Assembly: GCA_036004405.1 (NCBI GenBank)
Contig: DASYRM010000149.1
Span: 1-16,218, forward strand
Reading direction: 5' to 3'
Origin: DASYRM01 sp036004405
GTDB taxonomy: Bacteria > Acidobacteriota > Vicinamibacteria > Vicinamibacterales > UBA2999
Length of the DNA stretch: 16,218 nt
Every line of letters starts with the position of its first letter. The first letter of the stretch is position 1. A program made the translations under genes and the position numbers. The notes under the pieces were generated by a model. The model ran no database searches, had not been told where the DNA came from, and saw only the letters and a list, made by a program, of their open reading frames with translations. Shown piece after piece: positions 1-7,304 of this stretch.

Positions 1-100
1 GGACCGGCGCCTCGCTTTCCACTTCGTCGGGCGCTTCGTGTGAGCAGGAGACCAGCGCCAGCGCGGCGCACGCAACCAATGCAGCGAGACGAGTTGTCAT
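1..100 (-). CDS. RND efflux periplasmic adaptor (membrane fusion) lipoprotein, N-terminal fragment
   Basis: The ATG is the complement of 98-100 and overlaps the stop of the upstream efflux gene in an ATGA junction, a sign of translational coupling. Thirty-three codons are present before the window edge. They read MTTRLAALVACAALALVSC, then SHEAPDEVESEAPV: a short basic n-region, a hydrophobic core and a lipobox (LVSC), followed by an acidic, proline-containing linker. This is a lipoprotein signal peptide. In CzcCBA/CusCBA-type loci an outer-membrane channel is typically followed by the periplasmic adaptor and then the inner-membrane RND pump, so the adaptor is the best guess. No adaptor domain is visible yet, so the function rests on the signal peptide and the gene order. 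Confidence 0.72.
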   Translation of the reverse strand, partial: MTTRLAALVACAALALVSCSHEAPDEVESEAPV

Positions 101-1332
101 GGGGCGGGTGTCAGCGCACCAATCGCGCGTTCGAGATCCGCGAGCGCCGACTGCAGGTCGGCGGCCGACTGGATCGATCGCAGCCGCACATCGCGCGAGG
201 ACTGCAGGGCCTGCAGATAGGCGGCGATGCCGGTCTGTCCGAGTTTGTACGAGTCTTCGGCCATGCGTTCGAGCTCGAGCGCGTGCGGCAGGATTTCGTC
301 GCGATAGCGAAGATACTGCTGGCGCTGCGATTCGGCGAGGGCGGCGGCCGAGGCCACCTCGCCCGAGATCCGGGCCGCCGACGCCTCGCGTTCGCTGGTC
401 AGCTGCGCCAGGGTCGCTTCCTCCACACGGACGGCGGCACGATGCGTGGTGAAGACCGGCATGGTCACCGCCACGGCCGCGCGCCAGCCGGTATCGAACT
501 CCGGGGCAGCCCGGCGCGTGAGCGTGGCCTCGGGGGTGATGTCGGGTGCTCGCAGCGCCTGGGCCAACGACACCCGGGCACGCTGCTCGTCGATGCGGCG
601 ATCGATGGCCGTGAGCTCGGCGCTCGCGCCCCGGGCACGCGCCACCGCGGCTGCCATCGCGAGCGCCGGCCCGGGATCGAGCGAGGCGTCCACGGTGGTC
701 GGCGTGTCGAGCGGCAGGCCGACCGCGGCGTTGAGCGTGGCCCGGGCCGCCGTGACGGTACCCTGCGCGGCGGCCGCCTGGTTCTGCGCGTCGGCGAGCG
801 CCAACTGCGCCTGCACCACTTCGAGCCGCGGCACGCCGCCGGCATCGAAGCGCGCCTGCGCCGCGTCGCGGGCGCGCTGCGCCAGCGCCTGCGTCTCCTG
901 CAGGAGCGCCTGCCGCTGCTCGGCGACGAACTGCGCGAAGTAGGCGCGGCGCACGTCGGCCTGCACCTCCGCCATCACCTGGTTCAACTCGGCATCGCCC
1001 GTGATGATGGTGGCCTCGGCCACCTGCAGGCGTCGCGCGCGCTTGCCGCCCAGCTCGAGCGGCACCGCCAGCGTGTAGCCCTCCTTGGGCGTTTCCTTCG
1101 CGAGCTCGACGCGGAACTCCGGGTTGAGCCGCTCGGCGGCGACGTCGCGCGAGGCGACGTTGATGGTGCGCTTCAGGCGCGCGGCCACGAGGCGTGGATG
1201 CGACGCGAGCGCGCGCTGCACCGCCGCCTGATACGTGAGCGGTGGCGGCGGCGCTGGTGGCGACTGCCCCGCTGCCACGTCAACCACTCCCGCGAGCATT
1301 CCGGCCACCACCACAGCTCTGAGAACAGTCAC
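97..1332 (-). CDS. TolC-family outer-membrane efflux protein, CzcC/CusC-like
   Basis: This 411-residue protein is the outer-membrane channel of a tripartite efflux pump that expels metals or small molecules from the periplasm. A signal peptide (about residues 1-22, ending near VAAGQ) is followed by a proline-rich spacer and two long alpha-helical repeats with LTYQAAVQRALASHP near the start, the pattern of outer membrane efflux proteins. The PLELGGKRARR segment resembles the ELGGKR motif of CzcC-type channels, which favours a heavy-metal RND system over a drug pump. The GTG start is chosen because GAGGAG lies about 7 bases upstream and the signal peptide follows directly. The stop overlaps the next gene's start by 4 bases. 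The exact substrate cannot be read from the sequence. Confidence 0.88.
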   Translation of the reverse strand: MTVLRAVVVAGMLAGVVDVAAGQSPPAPPPPLTYQAAVQRALASHPRLVAARLKRTINVASRDVAAERLNPEFRVELAKETPKEGYTLAVPLELGGKRARRLQVAEATIITGDAELNQVMAEVQADVRRAYFAQFVAEQRQALLQETQALAQRARDAAQARFDAGGVPRLEVVQAQLALADAQNQAAAAQGTVTAARATLNAAVGLPLDTPTTVDASLDPGPALAMAAAVARARGASAELTAIDRRIDEQRARVSLAQALRAPDITPEATLTRRAAPEFDTGWRAAVAVTMPVFTTHRAAVRVEEATLAQLTSEREASAARISGEVASAAALAESQRQQYLRYRDEILPHALELERMAEDSYKLGQTGIAAYLQALQSSRDVRLRSIQSAADLQSALADLERAIGALTPAP

Positions 1333-1385
1333 TGAGCGCTCCTCTGCTCAGGACGGTACTTCAAAACATTCGCCGCACGTATGTC

Positions 1386-1440
1386 GAGGTGGACCTTCAG
1401 GTCCGCCGTAGCCTTGGCGAAGGCGGAAGGCGGCCCCTAC
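1386..1440. repeat. Interspersed hairpin repeat (SLGEGG type)
   Basis: Two short inverted repeats lie side by side: ggacct/aggtcc at 1391-1396 and 1399-1404 with a 2-base loop, and gcctt/aaggc at 1411-1415 and 1420-1424 with a 4-base loop. On the plus strand one frame reads RRSLGEGG, a peptide string I recognise from mis-called ORFs over intergenic repeats in acidobacterial genomes. The element fills much of the spacer between the phosphodiesterase and efflux genes, and its GTAGGGG edge supplies the phosphodiesterase stop codon. It could act as a weak terminator or mRNA-stabilising hairpin; there is no T-tract. Only one copy is in this window. Confidence 0.6.
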
Positions 1441-2405
1441 TTGCGGAGCGCGGCGAAGGCGACGTCGGGGAAGTCGCCGAAGATGCCGTCCACCCCAAGC
1501 GCAGCGAACTGGCGGTACTCCTTGATGGGATCGCCGCCGTAGCTCGGCGACAGGAAGGCGGGCTCGCTGCGCAGCGTCCAGACGTGGACGAGCAGCCCGG
1601 CCTTGTGCGCGTCGGCCACGAGCGTGGTGGGCTCGCGCAGCGTGCCGTCTGGGTTGGCCGGCACGATGAGCCGCGTGTTCGGCCCGATGCCGTCGGCGAA
1701 CGTCTTGATCTCGGCGAGCCTGGCCGGCGACACGTCGGCCGTGGCGTCGAGCAGCAAGATCAGGCGGAGCGTCGTCTGCGGCCGCAGCAGCTGCAGGTTC
1801 GCCGGCTCGAACGACTGGATGAACACCGGCGCCGTCCGGTCGCGCTTGCCGTGCTTTGCCAGCGTCTCGAGCAGCCCCGGCTCGAGCGGCAGGCCGATCG
1901 AGCGGAAGTAGGTCGGGTGCTTCGTCTCCGGGTAGACGCCAATCGTGCGGCCCAGCTCGCGCGACTTGGCATCCGCCAGCGCGATCACTTCGTCGAAGGT
2001 CGGAATCGGGTACATCCCGTCGCGCTCGTGCGAGCGGAACGGCAGCCGCTCCTTCGCGCGCAGCGTCCGGATCTCGGCCAGCGTGAAGTCCTCGGTGAAC
2101 CAGCCGGTGACCGACTGGCCGTCGATCGTCTTGGTGGTCTTGCGGCCGGGGAACTTGTCGGCGACGTCGGTGGTGCCGCCGATCTCGTTCTCGTGCCGCG
2201 CGATGAGCGCGCCGTCCTTCGTCGAGACCACGTCGGGCTCGATGAAGTCCGCGCCCATCGCAATGGCGAGCGTGTAGGACTCGATGGTGTGCTCGGGCCG
2301 GTGCCCGCTGGCGCCGCGGTGCCCGATGATGAGGACGTCGGGTCCGGCGGCAGTCACGAGAGCCGACGCGAGCAGCACGCCCGCCAGAATAGCCGGTTTA
2401 CCCAC
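1437..2405 (-). CDS. Periplasmic glycerophosphodiester phosphodiesterase
   Basis: This 322-residue GlpQ-like enzyme hydrolyses glycerophosphodiesters to glycerol-3-phosphate and an alcohol. A signal peptide (about residues 1-20) is followed by a GDPD TIM barrel. The signature GHRGASGHRPEHT spans residues 28-40, with His29, Arg30 and Glu38. Glu56 and Asp58 (FIEPDV) are the metal ligands, His71 is the second catalytic histidine, and Glu160 lies in YPETKH. The C-terminal VDGIFGDFPD is typical of the family, and the length is normal for periplasmic members. The start is GTG, chosen because the signal peptide begins there; a TATGAT hexamer ends 9 bases upstream and no Shine-Dalgarno is visible. 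The stop lies on the edge of a hairpin repeat. Confidence 0.93.
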   Translation of the reverse strand: MGKPAILAGVLLASALVTAAGPDVLIIGHRGASGHRPEHTIESYTLAIAMGADFIEPDVVSTKDGALIARHENEIGGTTDVADKFPGRKTTKTIDGQSVTGWFTEDFTLAEIRTLRAKERLPFRSHERDGMYPIPTFDEVIALADAKSRELGRTIGVYPETKHPTYFRSIGLPLEPGLLETLAKHGKRDRTAPVFIQSFEPANLQLLRPQTTLRLILLLDATADVSPARLAEIKTFADGIGPNTRLIVPANPDGTLREPTTLVADAHKAGLLVHVWTLRSEPAFLSPSYGGDPIKEYRQFAALGVDGIFGDFPDVAFAALRK

Positions 2406-2413
2406 CGCCGCGG

Positions 2414-2419
2414 ATCATA
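2414..2419 (-). promoter_or_regulatory. -10-like element TATGAT for the phosphodiesterase
   Basis: TATGAT (5 of 6 to TATAAT) on the minus strand is separated from the GTG start by 8 bases. With normal initiation about 7 bases after a -10 element, the transcript would begin at or next to the start codon. A TTGACC lies upstream but only 10 bases away, too close to be its -35. Confidence 0.45.
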
Positions 2420-2451
2420 CGCCGCGGTCGGTCAACGGAGAGAGGTTGACG

Positions 2452-3549
2452 CTAGGCGCAGCGCTTCGAGACGATCTGATCCCGCTTCTGCTTGAAGGCG
2501 CTGACCCACTCGTCGATGGAGGGGAACCCGGACAACGCGTGACCGGGCTCGCGCACCCGCAGCTTCACGCGCGCGACGTCGAAGAGGTCGTGCAGCTGCG
2601 CGTCGGAGAGCTGCTGCAGCAGCACCGCCAGGAAGCGGCGGCCGGCCTCGCCGATCACCGGCTTGTCGAGCGTGCCGCTGAACGACTTATCGAGGTTGCC
2701 CACGCACCCCGGCTCGCTGCGCCACACCGGCGTACTTCGCCAACGTTCGAAGTTGGCGCCAGACGCCTGGTTCGAATTGGCCAGGCTGGCCGCGCCGAAC
2801 GTGAGCCCCAGGTCGCTGATCATCAGGAACGGCCGGCTGCACGTGTTCTCGTTGATGCCGCCGAGACAGAGAATCCGCTGCTGCTGCGGCTTGCTGTCGG
2901 TGTGCTGCAGGAAGACCGCCAGCAGCGTCAAGGCGTCGCGCTGCGCCCGCGGAGCGCCGCCACGGACCGGCGTCACCTCGGCGAGGTCGCGCCACGACCA
3001 GCCTGGATCGCCGTCCCGCGGCCACTCCTTCCCCGCCATCTTCCGCTCGACCAGCGCGGGATCGAACCGGTACTCCCCGCCCGGGCGCTCGATGCCGCCC
3101 AGCGGCTGGGGACAGCCGCGGCAGATGACATTGACGGGATACATCGCGTCGGCCCCGAACCCGAGCGCCCACAAGAGACGCGTGGCCAGCAGCTCGCCGT
3201 ACACCTCGCCGTTCGTGCCGCCGTATTTCACCTTCAGCTCGTCGCCGTCGGGCAGCTTGCAGGCAAACTTCGGCGACAGCCCCGACAGCTTTTTGTCGAG
3301 GTACTCGCAGGTAATGGTGGCGTTGCGCGCAAAGCTTCTCTCGTCGCGTGGACCGGCCAGGAGATCCGCCTTCCGCACATCGACGGACCGCCAGACCTGC
3401 GCGCGCGCCAGCACAGCCGCACGCTGCGCCCCTTCGCGATCCCCGGCCGCAGCTTTTACCGATGAGGAGTGACGGCGCGCCGGCAACGTGACGCCAGACG
3501 CGGCAAAGAGGGCCAGAATCGCCGCCGCAAGGCGAAGCTGAGCGCGCAT
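2452..3549 (-). CDS. Secreted cysteine-rich protein with kinase-like motifs, function unknown
   Basis: This 365-residue protein is not one I can name. It has a signal peptide (about residues 1-20) and eight cysteines (81, 97, 143, 146, 228, 237, 282, 364), which suits a disulfide-bonded exported protein. Three spaced motifs recall an atypical kinase core. LKVKYGG with Lys108 is followed by EVYGELLATR with Glu119, like the ATP-binding lysine and helix-C glutamate. HTDSKPQQQ (His216, Asp218) resembles a catalytic loop. SDLGLTFG (Asp246) resembles the metal-binding DFG. The order and spacing (108, 119, 218, 246) fit, but this is inference from motifs, not a family match. It lies 46 bases upstream of the phosphodiesterase gene and 40 bases downstream of the methionine synthase-like gene, so co-transcription is possible. 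No clear Shine-Dalgarno precedes the ATG. Confidence 0.7.
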   Translation of the reverse strand: MRAQLRLAAAILALFAASGVTLPARRHSSSVKAAAGDREGAQRAAVLARAQVWRSVDVRKADLLAGPRDERSFARNATITCEYLDKKLSGLSPKFACKLPDGDELKVKYGGTNGEVYGELLATRLLWALGFGADAMYPVNVICRGCPQPLGGIERPGGEYRFDPALVERKMAGKEWPRDGDPGWSWRDLAEVTPVRGGAPRAQRDALTLLAVFLQHTDSKPQQQRILCLGGINENTCSRPFLMISDLGLTFGAASLANSNQASGANFERWRSTPVWRSEPGCVGNLDKSFSGTLDKPVIGEAGRRFLAVLLQQLSDAQLHDLFDVARVKLRVREPGHALSGFPSIDEWVSAFKQKRDQIVSKRCA

Positions 3550-3589
3550 GCGCTGGAATGCTGCAAGAACCTTTCCGTGGACGCTCGAG

Positions 3590-4708
3590 TCAGCTCAAGG
3601 CCGCGCTGGCGAGGGCCGCGCCCTCGCAAAGCGACCTCAGCTTGGCCCAGGCGACCTGCGGATGCGTGCGGCCGCCAAACCCGCAGTCGGTGCTGGCAAT
3701 GACGCGGTCGGGCCCCACCAGGCGCACGAAGCGCTGGATGCGCTCGGAGACGAGCTCGGGATGCTCGATGAGATCGGTCGAGTGCGTCACCACGCCAGGC
3801 AGGATGACCTTGCCGGGCGGGAGGGCCACCTGCTCCCACACGTGATACTCGTGCTCGTGCCGGACGTTGGCGGCTTCGAACGAGTAGAACTTCGCCTTCA
3901 CCGCCAGCATCACGTCCACCAGATCCGACATCGGCAGGTCGTAGGCGTGCGGCCCGTGCCAGCTTCCCCAGCAGAAGTGATAGCGGATGCGATCCTCAGG
4001 GACGTTCCGCAGCGCGTGGTTGAGCGCCTCGACGCGTGTGAGGCAGCGCGCCTTGAACGCCGCGAGCCCCATCTCCACGCCGATGCGATCCCACAGCGCC
4101 GCCGTCCACGCGTCGTCGACCTGCAGCAGGAACCCGGCGTTGACGATGGCTTCGTACTCCTCGCGCAGCGCCTCGGCGAGCGCCCACACGAACTCCTCAG
4201 CGGTCTTGTAGTACTCGTTGCCGCGATAGGGCTCGAGGCTGGACGGCGCGGTACTGGTGAGGAAGCACTGCGAGGGATCGCCGACGGCCGCCTTCAGCAG
4301 GGCGATCTCGCGCGCGAGCAGCGCGCCTCCGGCGTAGGTGATCGGCGCCGTCGCCGCTGTATAGCGCCGCACCAGCTTCATGCGGTTGTCGGCCACGAAG
4401 AACAGCGTCTGCCGCTCGGCCGCGTACTGGTAGAACTCGGCGAACGTGTCGCGGTCCTGGCCGCGCGCCACGATCGAGCCGCCGGCCGGCACGGGGCGAT
4501 CCTCGAATCCGCCCAGCCGGTGATCCATGAACGCGAGCCAGTCGCCCTGCTTGGTGAGCTCGCCTTCGTTGACGATGTCGAGCCCGGCGGCGCGCTGCTG
4601 CGCCACCACCCACTCCACGGCCGCGCGCATCGCGGCGTCGTCGGAAGCGGCGGCATCGAAGCCGGGCGGGCCGGGCAGGCTGCCGACGTGCGTCGTGAGA
4701 ATTCGCAT
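3590..4708 (-). CDS. Cobalamin-independent methionine synthase-like (MetE C-terminal domain) protein
   Basis: This 372-residue protein matches the catalytic C-terminal domain of MetE-type enzymes, which transfer a methyl group to a zinc-bound thiolate such as homocysteine. MRILTTHVGSLPGP at the N-terminus is the usual opening of the stand-alone family. The four expected zinc ligands are visible: His244 and Cys246 (YHFCWG), Glu278 (SFEAAN) and Cys342 (STDCGFGG). The N-terminal half of full-length MetE is absent, as in archaeal-type and 'methionine synthase II family' proteins. Relatives of this fold also include coenzyme-M and other thiol alkyltransferases, so the physiological acceptor is open. 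The ATG at 4708 is chosen over in-frame starts further upstream because it matches the conserved N-terminus; an upstream start would overlap the divergent gene. Confidence 0.87.
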   Translation of the reverse strand: MRILTTHVGSLPGPPGFDAAASDDAAMRAAVEWVVAQQRAAGLDIVNEGELTKQGDWLAFMDHRLGGFEDRPVPAGGSIVARGQDRDTFAEFYQYAAERQTLFFVADNRMKLVRRYTAATAPITYAGGALLAREIALLKAAVGDPSQCFLTSTAPSSLEPYRGNEYYKTAEEFVWALAEALREEYEAIVNAGFLLQVDDAWTAALWDRIGVEMGLAAFKARCLTRVEALNHALRNVPEDRIRYHFCWGSWHGPHAYDLPMSDLVDVMLAVKAKFYSFEAANVRHEHEYHVWEQVALPPGKVILPGVVTHSTDLIEHPELVSERIQRFVRLVGPDRVIASTDCGFGGRTHPQVAWAKLRSLCEGAALASAALS

Positions 4709-4754
4709 GGTTGGCAAGCCTACAACGGGGCGCGATCTTGTGGCACGATTCGTC

Positions 4755-5423
4755 ATGCCCAAATCGACTACCCGCCGATCGATTCTGTCCGGCGCGGCCG
4801 CCGCGGCCGCCGTCACACTGGCCGCGAAGACCGCCGCCGCCCAGGCCCCCGGACGCCGGTTTCAGCCGGTGCGCCACTCACAGGATGAATGGCTCGATAC
4901 GGTGCCCGGCAAGCACCGCACGTTCATCGACTGCGCCTCGGTGGGCGCCGCGGGAGCGGGCATGCTCTACGCGAACAATCTCTACGTGGCCAACGCGAAG
5001 GGCTACCAGCTGAAAGAGGCCGACGTGGCAGTGGTGGTCTGCCTGCGCCACTTCGCCACCGTGTTCGCGTTCAATGACACCATCTGGGCCAAGTATGGCC
5101 AGGCATTGAGCGACGGGGTCTCGTTCGTCGATCCCAAGACGAAGCAGGCGCCGTCGAAGAACCTGCTCGACGACACCGGCTACAGCCAGCTGCCCGTCTC
5201 CACCATTTCGGCGGTGGTCAAACGGGGCACGCAGTTCGCCGTGTGCGACATGGCGACGAACATGCTCGCGGGGGTGGTGGCCACCTCGACGAAGGGCGCG
5301 CAGGAGGCGGTCTATCAGGAGTTCGTGCGCAACCTGATTCCGAACAGCCACCTGGTGGCGGCCGGCGTGGTGGCGGTCAACAGGGCGCAGGAGTACGGCT
5401 ACACGCTGCTGACCGCCATCTAG
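4755..5423 (+). CDS. Tat-exported DsrE-like protein
   Basis: This 222-residue protein begins with a twin-arginine signal (TTRRSILSGA, Arg7-Arg8) and an alanine-rich stretch ending near AAAQA, predicting folded export to the periplasm. The remainder has the alternating beta/alpha layout of DsrE/DsrF-like sulfur-relay folds: HRTFIDCAS near residue 54, VAVVVCLRHFATVFAFND around 91-108, GTQFAVCDMATNML around 158-171, and a closing helix with QEYGYTLL. Cysteines 60, 96 and 164 are candidate sulfur carriers; Cys164 sits where DsrE-like proteins often carry a cysteine. It is divergent from the methionine synthase-like gene, with only 46 bases between start codons. No Shine-Dalgarno is evident. The assignment is by fold pattern, so the biochemical role is unknown. 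Confidence 0.72.
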   Translation: MPKSTTRRSILSGAAAAAAVTLAAKTAAAQAPGRRFQPVRHSQDEWLDTVPGKHRTFIDCASVGAAGAGMLYANNLYVANAKGYQLKEADVAVVVCLRHFATVFAFNDTIWAKYGQALSDGVSFVDPKTKQAPSKNLLDDTGYSQLPVSTISAVVKRGTQFAVCDMATNMLAGVVATSTKGAQEAVYQEFVRNLIPNSHLVAAGVVAVNRAQEYGYTLLTAI

Positions 5424-5444
5424 AGGACCCCGACGCTTCCGTGT

Positions 5445-5852
5445 TCAGCGGGGGGCGGCCAAGGATGGACCGGGGTGGCGGATCGGTCCGATTGCGTAGA
5501 GGATGAAGATACCCACGGCCATCGCCACCAGCGCATCGGCGCGCATGAGCCCCGGCCCCTGAAGGGTGAGCCAGTCGAGCACGGCTCGCGACCGATCCAC
5601 GCCGAAGATCGGCGTCGCGATGCCGGCCAGCACCACGAACGCTCCCGCCACGCGCACGGTTCTCGGCATCCGAGAGGCCGAGGCCGCCAGCAAGAGCACC
5701 GCGCCGATGCAGAGCCGGACGCCGGCCACGACGTAAAGCCCCACCGGCGTGACAACCGCCTGTCCGATAGCGAGCAACGCGGCCGGATTGACGAGCCCCA
5801 TGATTCCAAGGGCGACGACCAGCACGCCGAAGACGATAGCGATCTTCCTCAT
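5445..5852 (-). CDS. Small four-helix membrane protein, function unknown
   Basis: This 135-residue protein has four predicted membrane helices, at roughly residues 3-22, 37-58, 67-85 and 103-121, and a short proline-rich tail. I do not recognise a named family or catalytic motif. The ATG is preceded by GGAGGG with a 4-base gap, a good ribosome-binding site. It starts 15 bases after the alpha/beta hydrolase stop, so it is probably the last gene of the Uma2/hydrolase operon. It converges on the DsrE-like gene with a 21-base gap. Confidence 0.75.
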   Translation of the reverse strand: MRKIAIVFGVLVVALGIMGLVNPAALLAIGQAVVTPVGLYVVAGVRLCIGAVLLLAASASRMPRTVRVAGAFVVLAGIATPIFGVDRSRAVLDWLTLQGPGLMRADALVAMAVGIFILYAIGPIRHPGPSLAAPR

Positions 5853-5867
5853 GATGCCCTCCGCCTG

Positions 5868-6686
5868 TTACTGCGCCTGTTTGTCCACGAACGCGACGAG
5901 CAGGCGGTTGAACTCCTCGGGCTTCTCCATCATCACGAAATGGCCGGTGCCGGCCACCTGCGTCTGCTCGAACTTCGGCAGCGTCTTGCGAGCCTCGTCC
6001 ACATTCGGCAGCTGCGGGTTGGTGCCGGCCCAGATGGCGAGCGCGGGCATCGGCGTCACGTCGGCCTTGCGCAGCGACGGGTCCGCCATTGATCCCATTG
6101 CGCCGATCGCGGTGGCCTCGGGCGCCTTCAGCATCATCGCCAGCACCTTCTGCTGCACGTCGGCCGGCGTTTGCGGCGTGAACATGCCGCGGATCATGCC
6201 TTCGCGCGCCTTGAGCCCCTCGGGGCCCGTCAGTGCCGGCGGCTTGAAGTCGCTCGGGAACTGCCGCATGTCGAGCGGGCCGTCCACGGCGACGAGCGCA
6301 GCCACGTGCTGCGGGTAGAGCCGCGCGTACTGCCGGATGACCGGCGCACCCATGCTGTGGCCCACGAGCACGATCTTGTCGGTACCCGCCTCGGCGCGGA
6401 CGGCCTCGACGGCGCGGGCGAACAGGTCCATCGAGAACTTCCCGTCCTTGGGCGAACCGCTCTGGCCGTGGCCGGGCAGGTCGAGGGTGAGCACGCGGTA
6501 CTTCTTCGCCAGCACCGGCACTTGTGCCGCCCACGACGACGAGTCGCAGGTCCAGCCGTGGACGAGCACGAGCGTGGTCCTGCCGCTGCCGGCTGATGCC
6601 GAGTGGATCTTGAGGCCGTCTACCGTGGCGGCCGACGCTGACGATGCGAGCACGAGCGCAAGGGCAAAGACGATGAAACGTCGCAT
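5868..6686 (-). CDS. Secreted alpha/beta hydrolase
   Basis: This 272-residue alpha/beta-hydrolase fold protein has a signal peptide (about residues 1-20, ending SASAA). The oxyanion-hole region VLVHGWTCDSSSW is at about 40-52, DLPGHGQS at 69-76, the nucleophile elbow GHSMG carries Ser111, and the catalytic histidine is His249 in GTGHFVMMEKP. The acid is less obvious: the usual Asp position after strand 7 reads AGTNPQLP, with no aspartate, so Asp135 or Asp203 may serve. Substrate is unknown; esterase or peptidase-like activity is plausible. An in-frame upstream start at 6800 is rejected because it overlaps Uma2 and lacks a signal peptide. GAGGA for the ATG is encoded by the last Uma2 codons, and the genes are 4 bases apart. 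Confidence 0.85.
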   Translation of the reverse strand: MRRFIVFALALVLASSASAATVDGLKIHSASAGSGRTTLVLVHGWTCDSSSWAAQVPVLAKKYRVLTLDLPGHGQSGSPKDGKFSMDLFARAVEAVRAEAGTDKIVLVGHSMGAPVIRQYARLYPQHVAALVAVDGPLDMRQFPSDFKPPALTGPEGLKAREGMIRGMFTPQTPADVQQKVLAMMLKAPEATAIGAMGSMADPSLRKADVTPMPALAIWAGTNPQLPNVDEARKTLPKFEQTQVAGTGHFVMMEKPEEFNRLLVAFVDKQAQ

Positions 6687-6690
6687 GGTG

Positions 6691-7257
6691 TCAGTCCTCG
6701 AAGATGGTTGACAGGGGAAGCATGAGGCCCGGAAGCAAAGAGGTCGTGAGCACGTCGCCGGCTTCGAGCGAGAGCTGAGCGGTGCGCTGATAGCGGCCAT
6801 CCGTCAGTCGGTACACGTCGATTGAGTCGAGTTCCGGATCGACAATCCAGTACTCGTCTACGCCAAATCGCTCGTAGAGTCGGCGCTTGATCGTCGCGTC
6901 CCGCTTCCGAGTCGAAGGTGACCCGATTTCGACGACTAGGCTCGGCGCGCCTTTGACCCAGGGCGTCGTTGAGATCGCGCCCAGGCGTTCATTAGTCAGA
7001 AACAGCAGGTCTGGCTCGACGACGTCGAAGTTGGACAGGATGACGTCGAACGGCGCCGCGAACACACGGCCGAACGGATGCTCGCGCAGGTAGCTCCAGA
7101 TCATTCCGAAGAGATTGCCGCAGACAGCCTGGTGCTTTCGGATCGGCGTAGGCGTCACGAAGTGCTCTCCGTCGATCAACTCGTGCCGCAGCCCGTCGTC
7201 CGGGAAGTGCACGTAGTCGTCGTAGGTGAGCTTCACGTCTGGATGAACCGGCTTCAT
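6691..7257 (-). CDS. Uma2-family (DUF820) PD-(D/E)XK nuclease-fold protein
   Basis: This 188-residue protein matches the Uma2 family, first noted as expanded in cyanobacteria and widespread in acidobacteria. Nuclease-fold landmarks are present: HELIDGE near Glu26, VVEPDLLFL with Asp83, SLVVEIGSPST with Glu110, then lysines in TRKRDATIKRRLYER. EYWIVDPE and the C-terminal TSLLPGLMLPLSTIF are family hallmarks. The molecular role is unproven. A GTG start 18 bases further upstream is possible, but the ATG at 7257 has GGGGAG 6-7 bases before it, so it is preferred. It heads an operon with the hydrolase and small membrane protein and is divergent from the cytochrome-quinoprotein gene. Confidence 0.9.
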   Translation of the reverse strand: MKPVHPDVKLTYDDYVHFPDDGLRHELIDGEHFVTPTPIRKHQAVCGNLFGMIWSYLREHPFGRVFAAPFDVILSNFDVVEPDLLFLTNERLGAISTTPWVKGAPSLVVEIGSPSTRKRDATIKRRLYERFGVDEYWIVDPELDSIDVYRLTDGRYQRTAQLSLEAGDVLTTSLLPGLMLPLSTIFED

Positions 7258-7281
7258 CGGATCGCTCCCCGACACGCGCCT

Positions 7282-7295
7282 ATTCTAGTTACACT
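7282..7295. promoter_or_regulatory. Back-to-back -10 elements between Uma2 and quinoprotein genes
   Basis: On the minus strand 7282-7287 reads TAGAAT, serving Uma2 with a short leader and a Shine-Dalgarno. On the plus strand 7290-7295 reads TACACT, ending 9 bases before the quinoprotein ATG. The hexamers are 2 bases apart, so the two polymerases would exclude each other. No convincing -35 is seen on either side. Confidence 0.42.
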
Positions 7296-7304
7296 CCGGG
7301 GCTC

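Noticed and set aside
2413..2440. TTGACC plus TATGAT as a full sigma70 promoter for the phosphodiesterase
   Set aside because: The hexamers are only 10 bases apart, far from the usual 16-18; only the -10-like element is kept.
4709..4754. A cobalamin or SAM riboswitch upstream of the methionine synthase-like gene
   Set aside because: The spacer to the divergent gene is 46 bases, too short for either aptamer.
3548..4888. A 446-codon plus-strand open frame opposite the methionine synthase-like gene
   Set aside because: Its translation shows no domain, while the opposite strand has all four zinc ligands of the MetE family.
6691..7257. The Uma2 gene as part of a defence or toxin-antitoxin module
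   Set aside because: Its operon partners are a secreted hydrolase and a membrane protein, with no toxin, antitoxin or methylase nearby.
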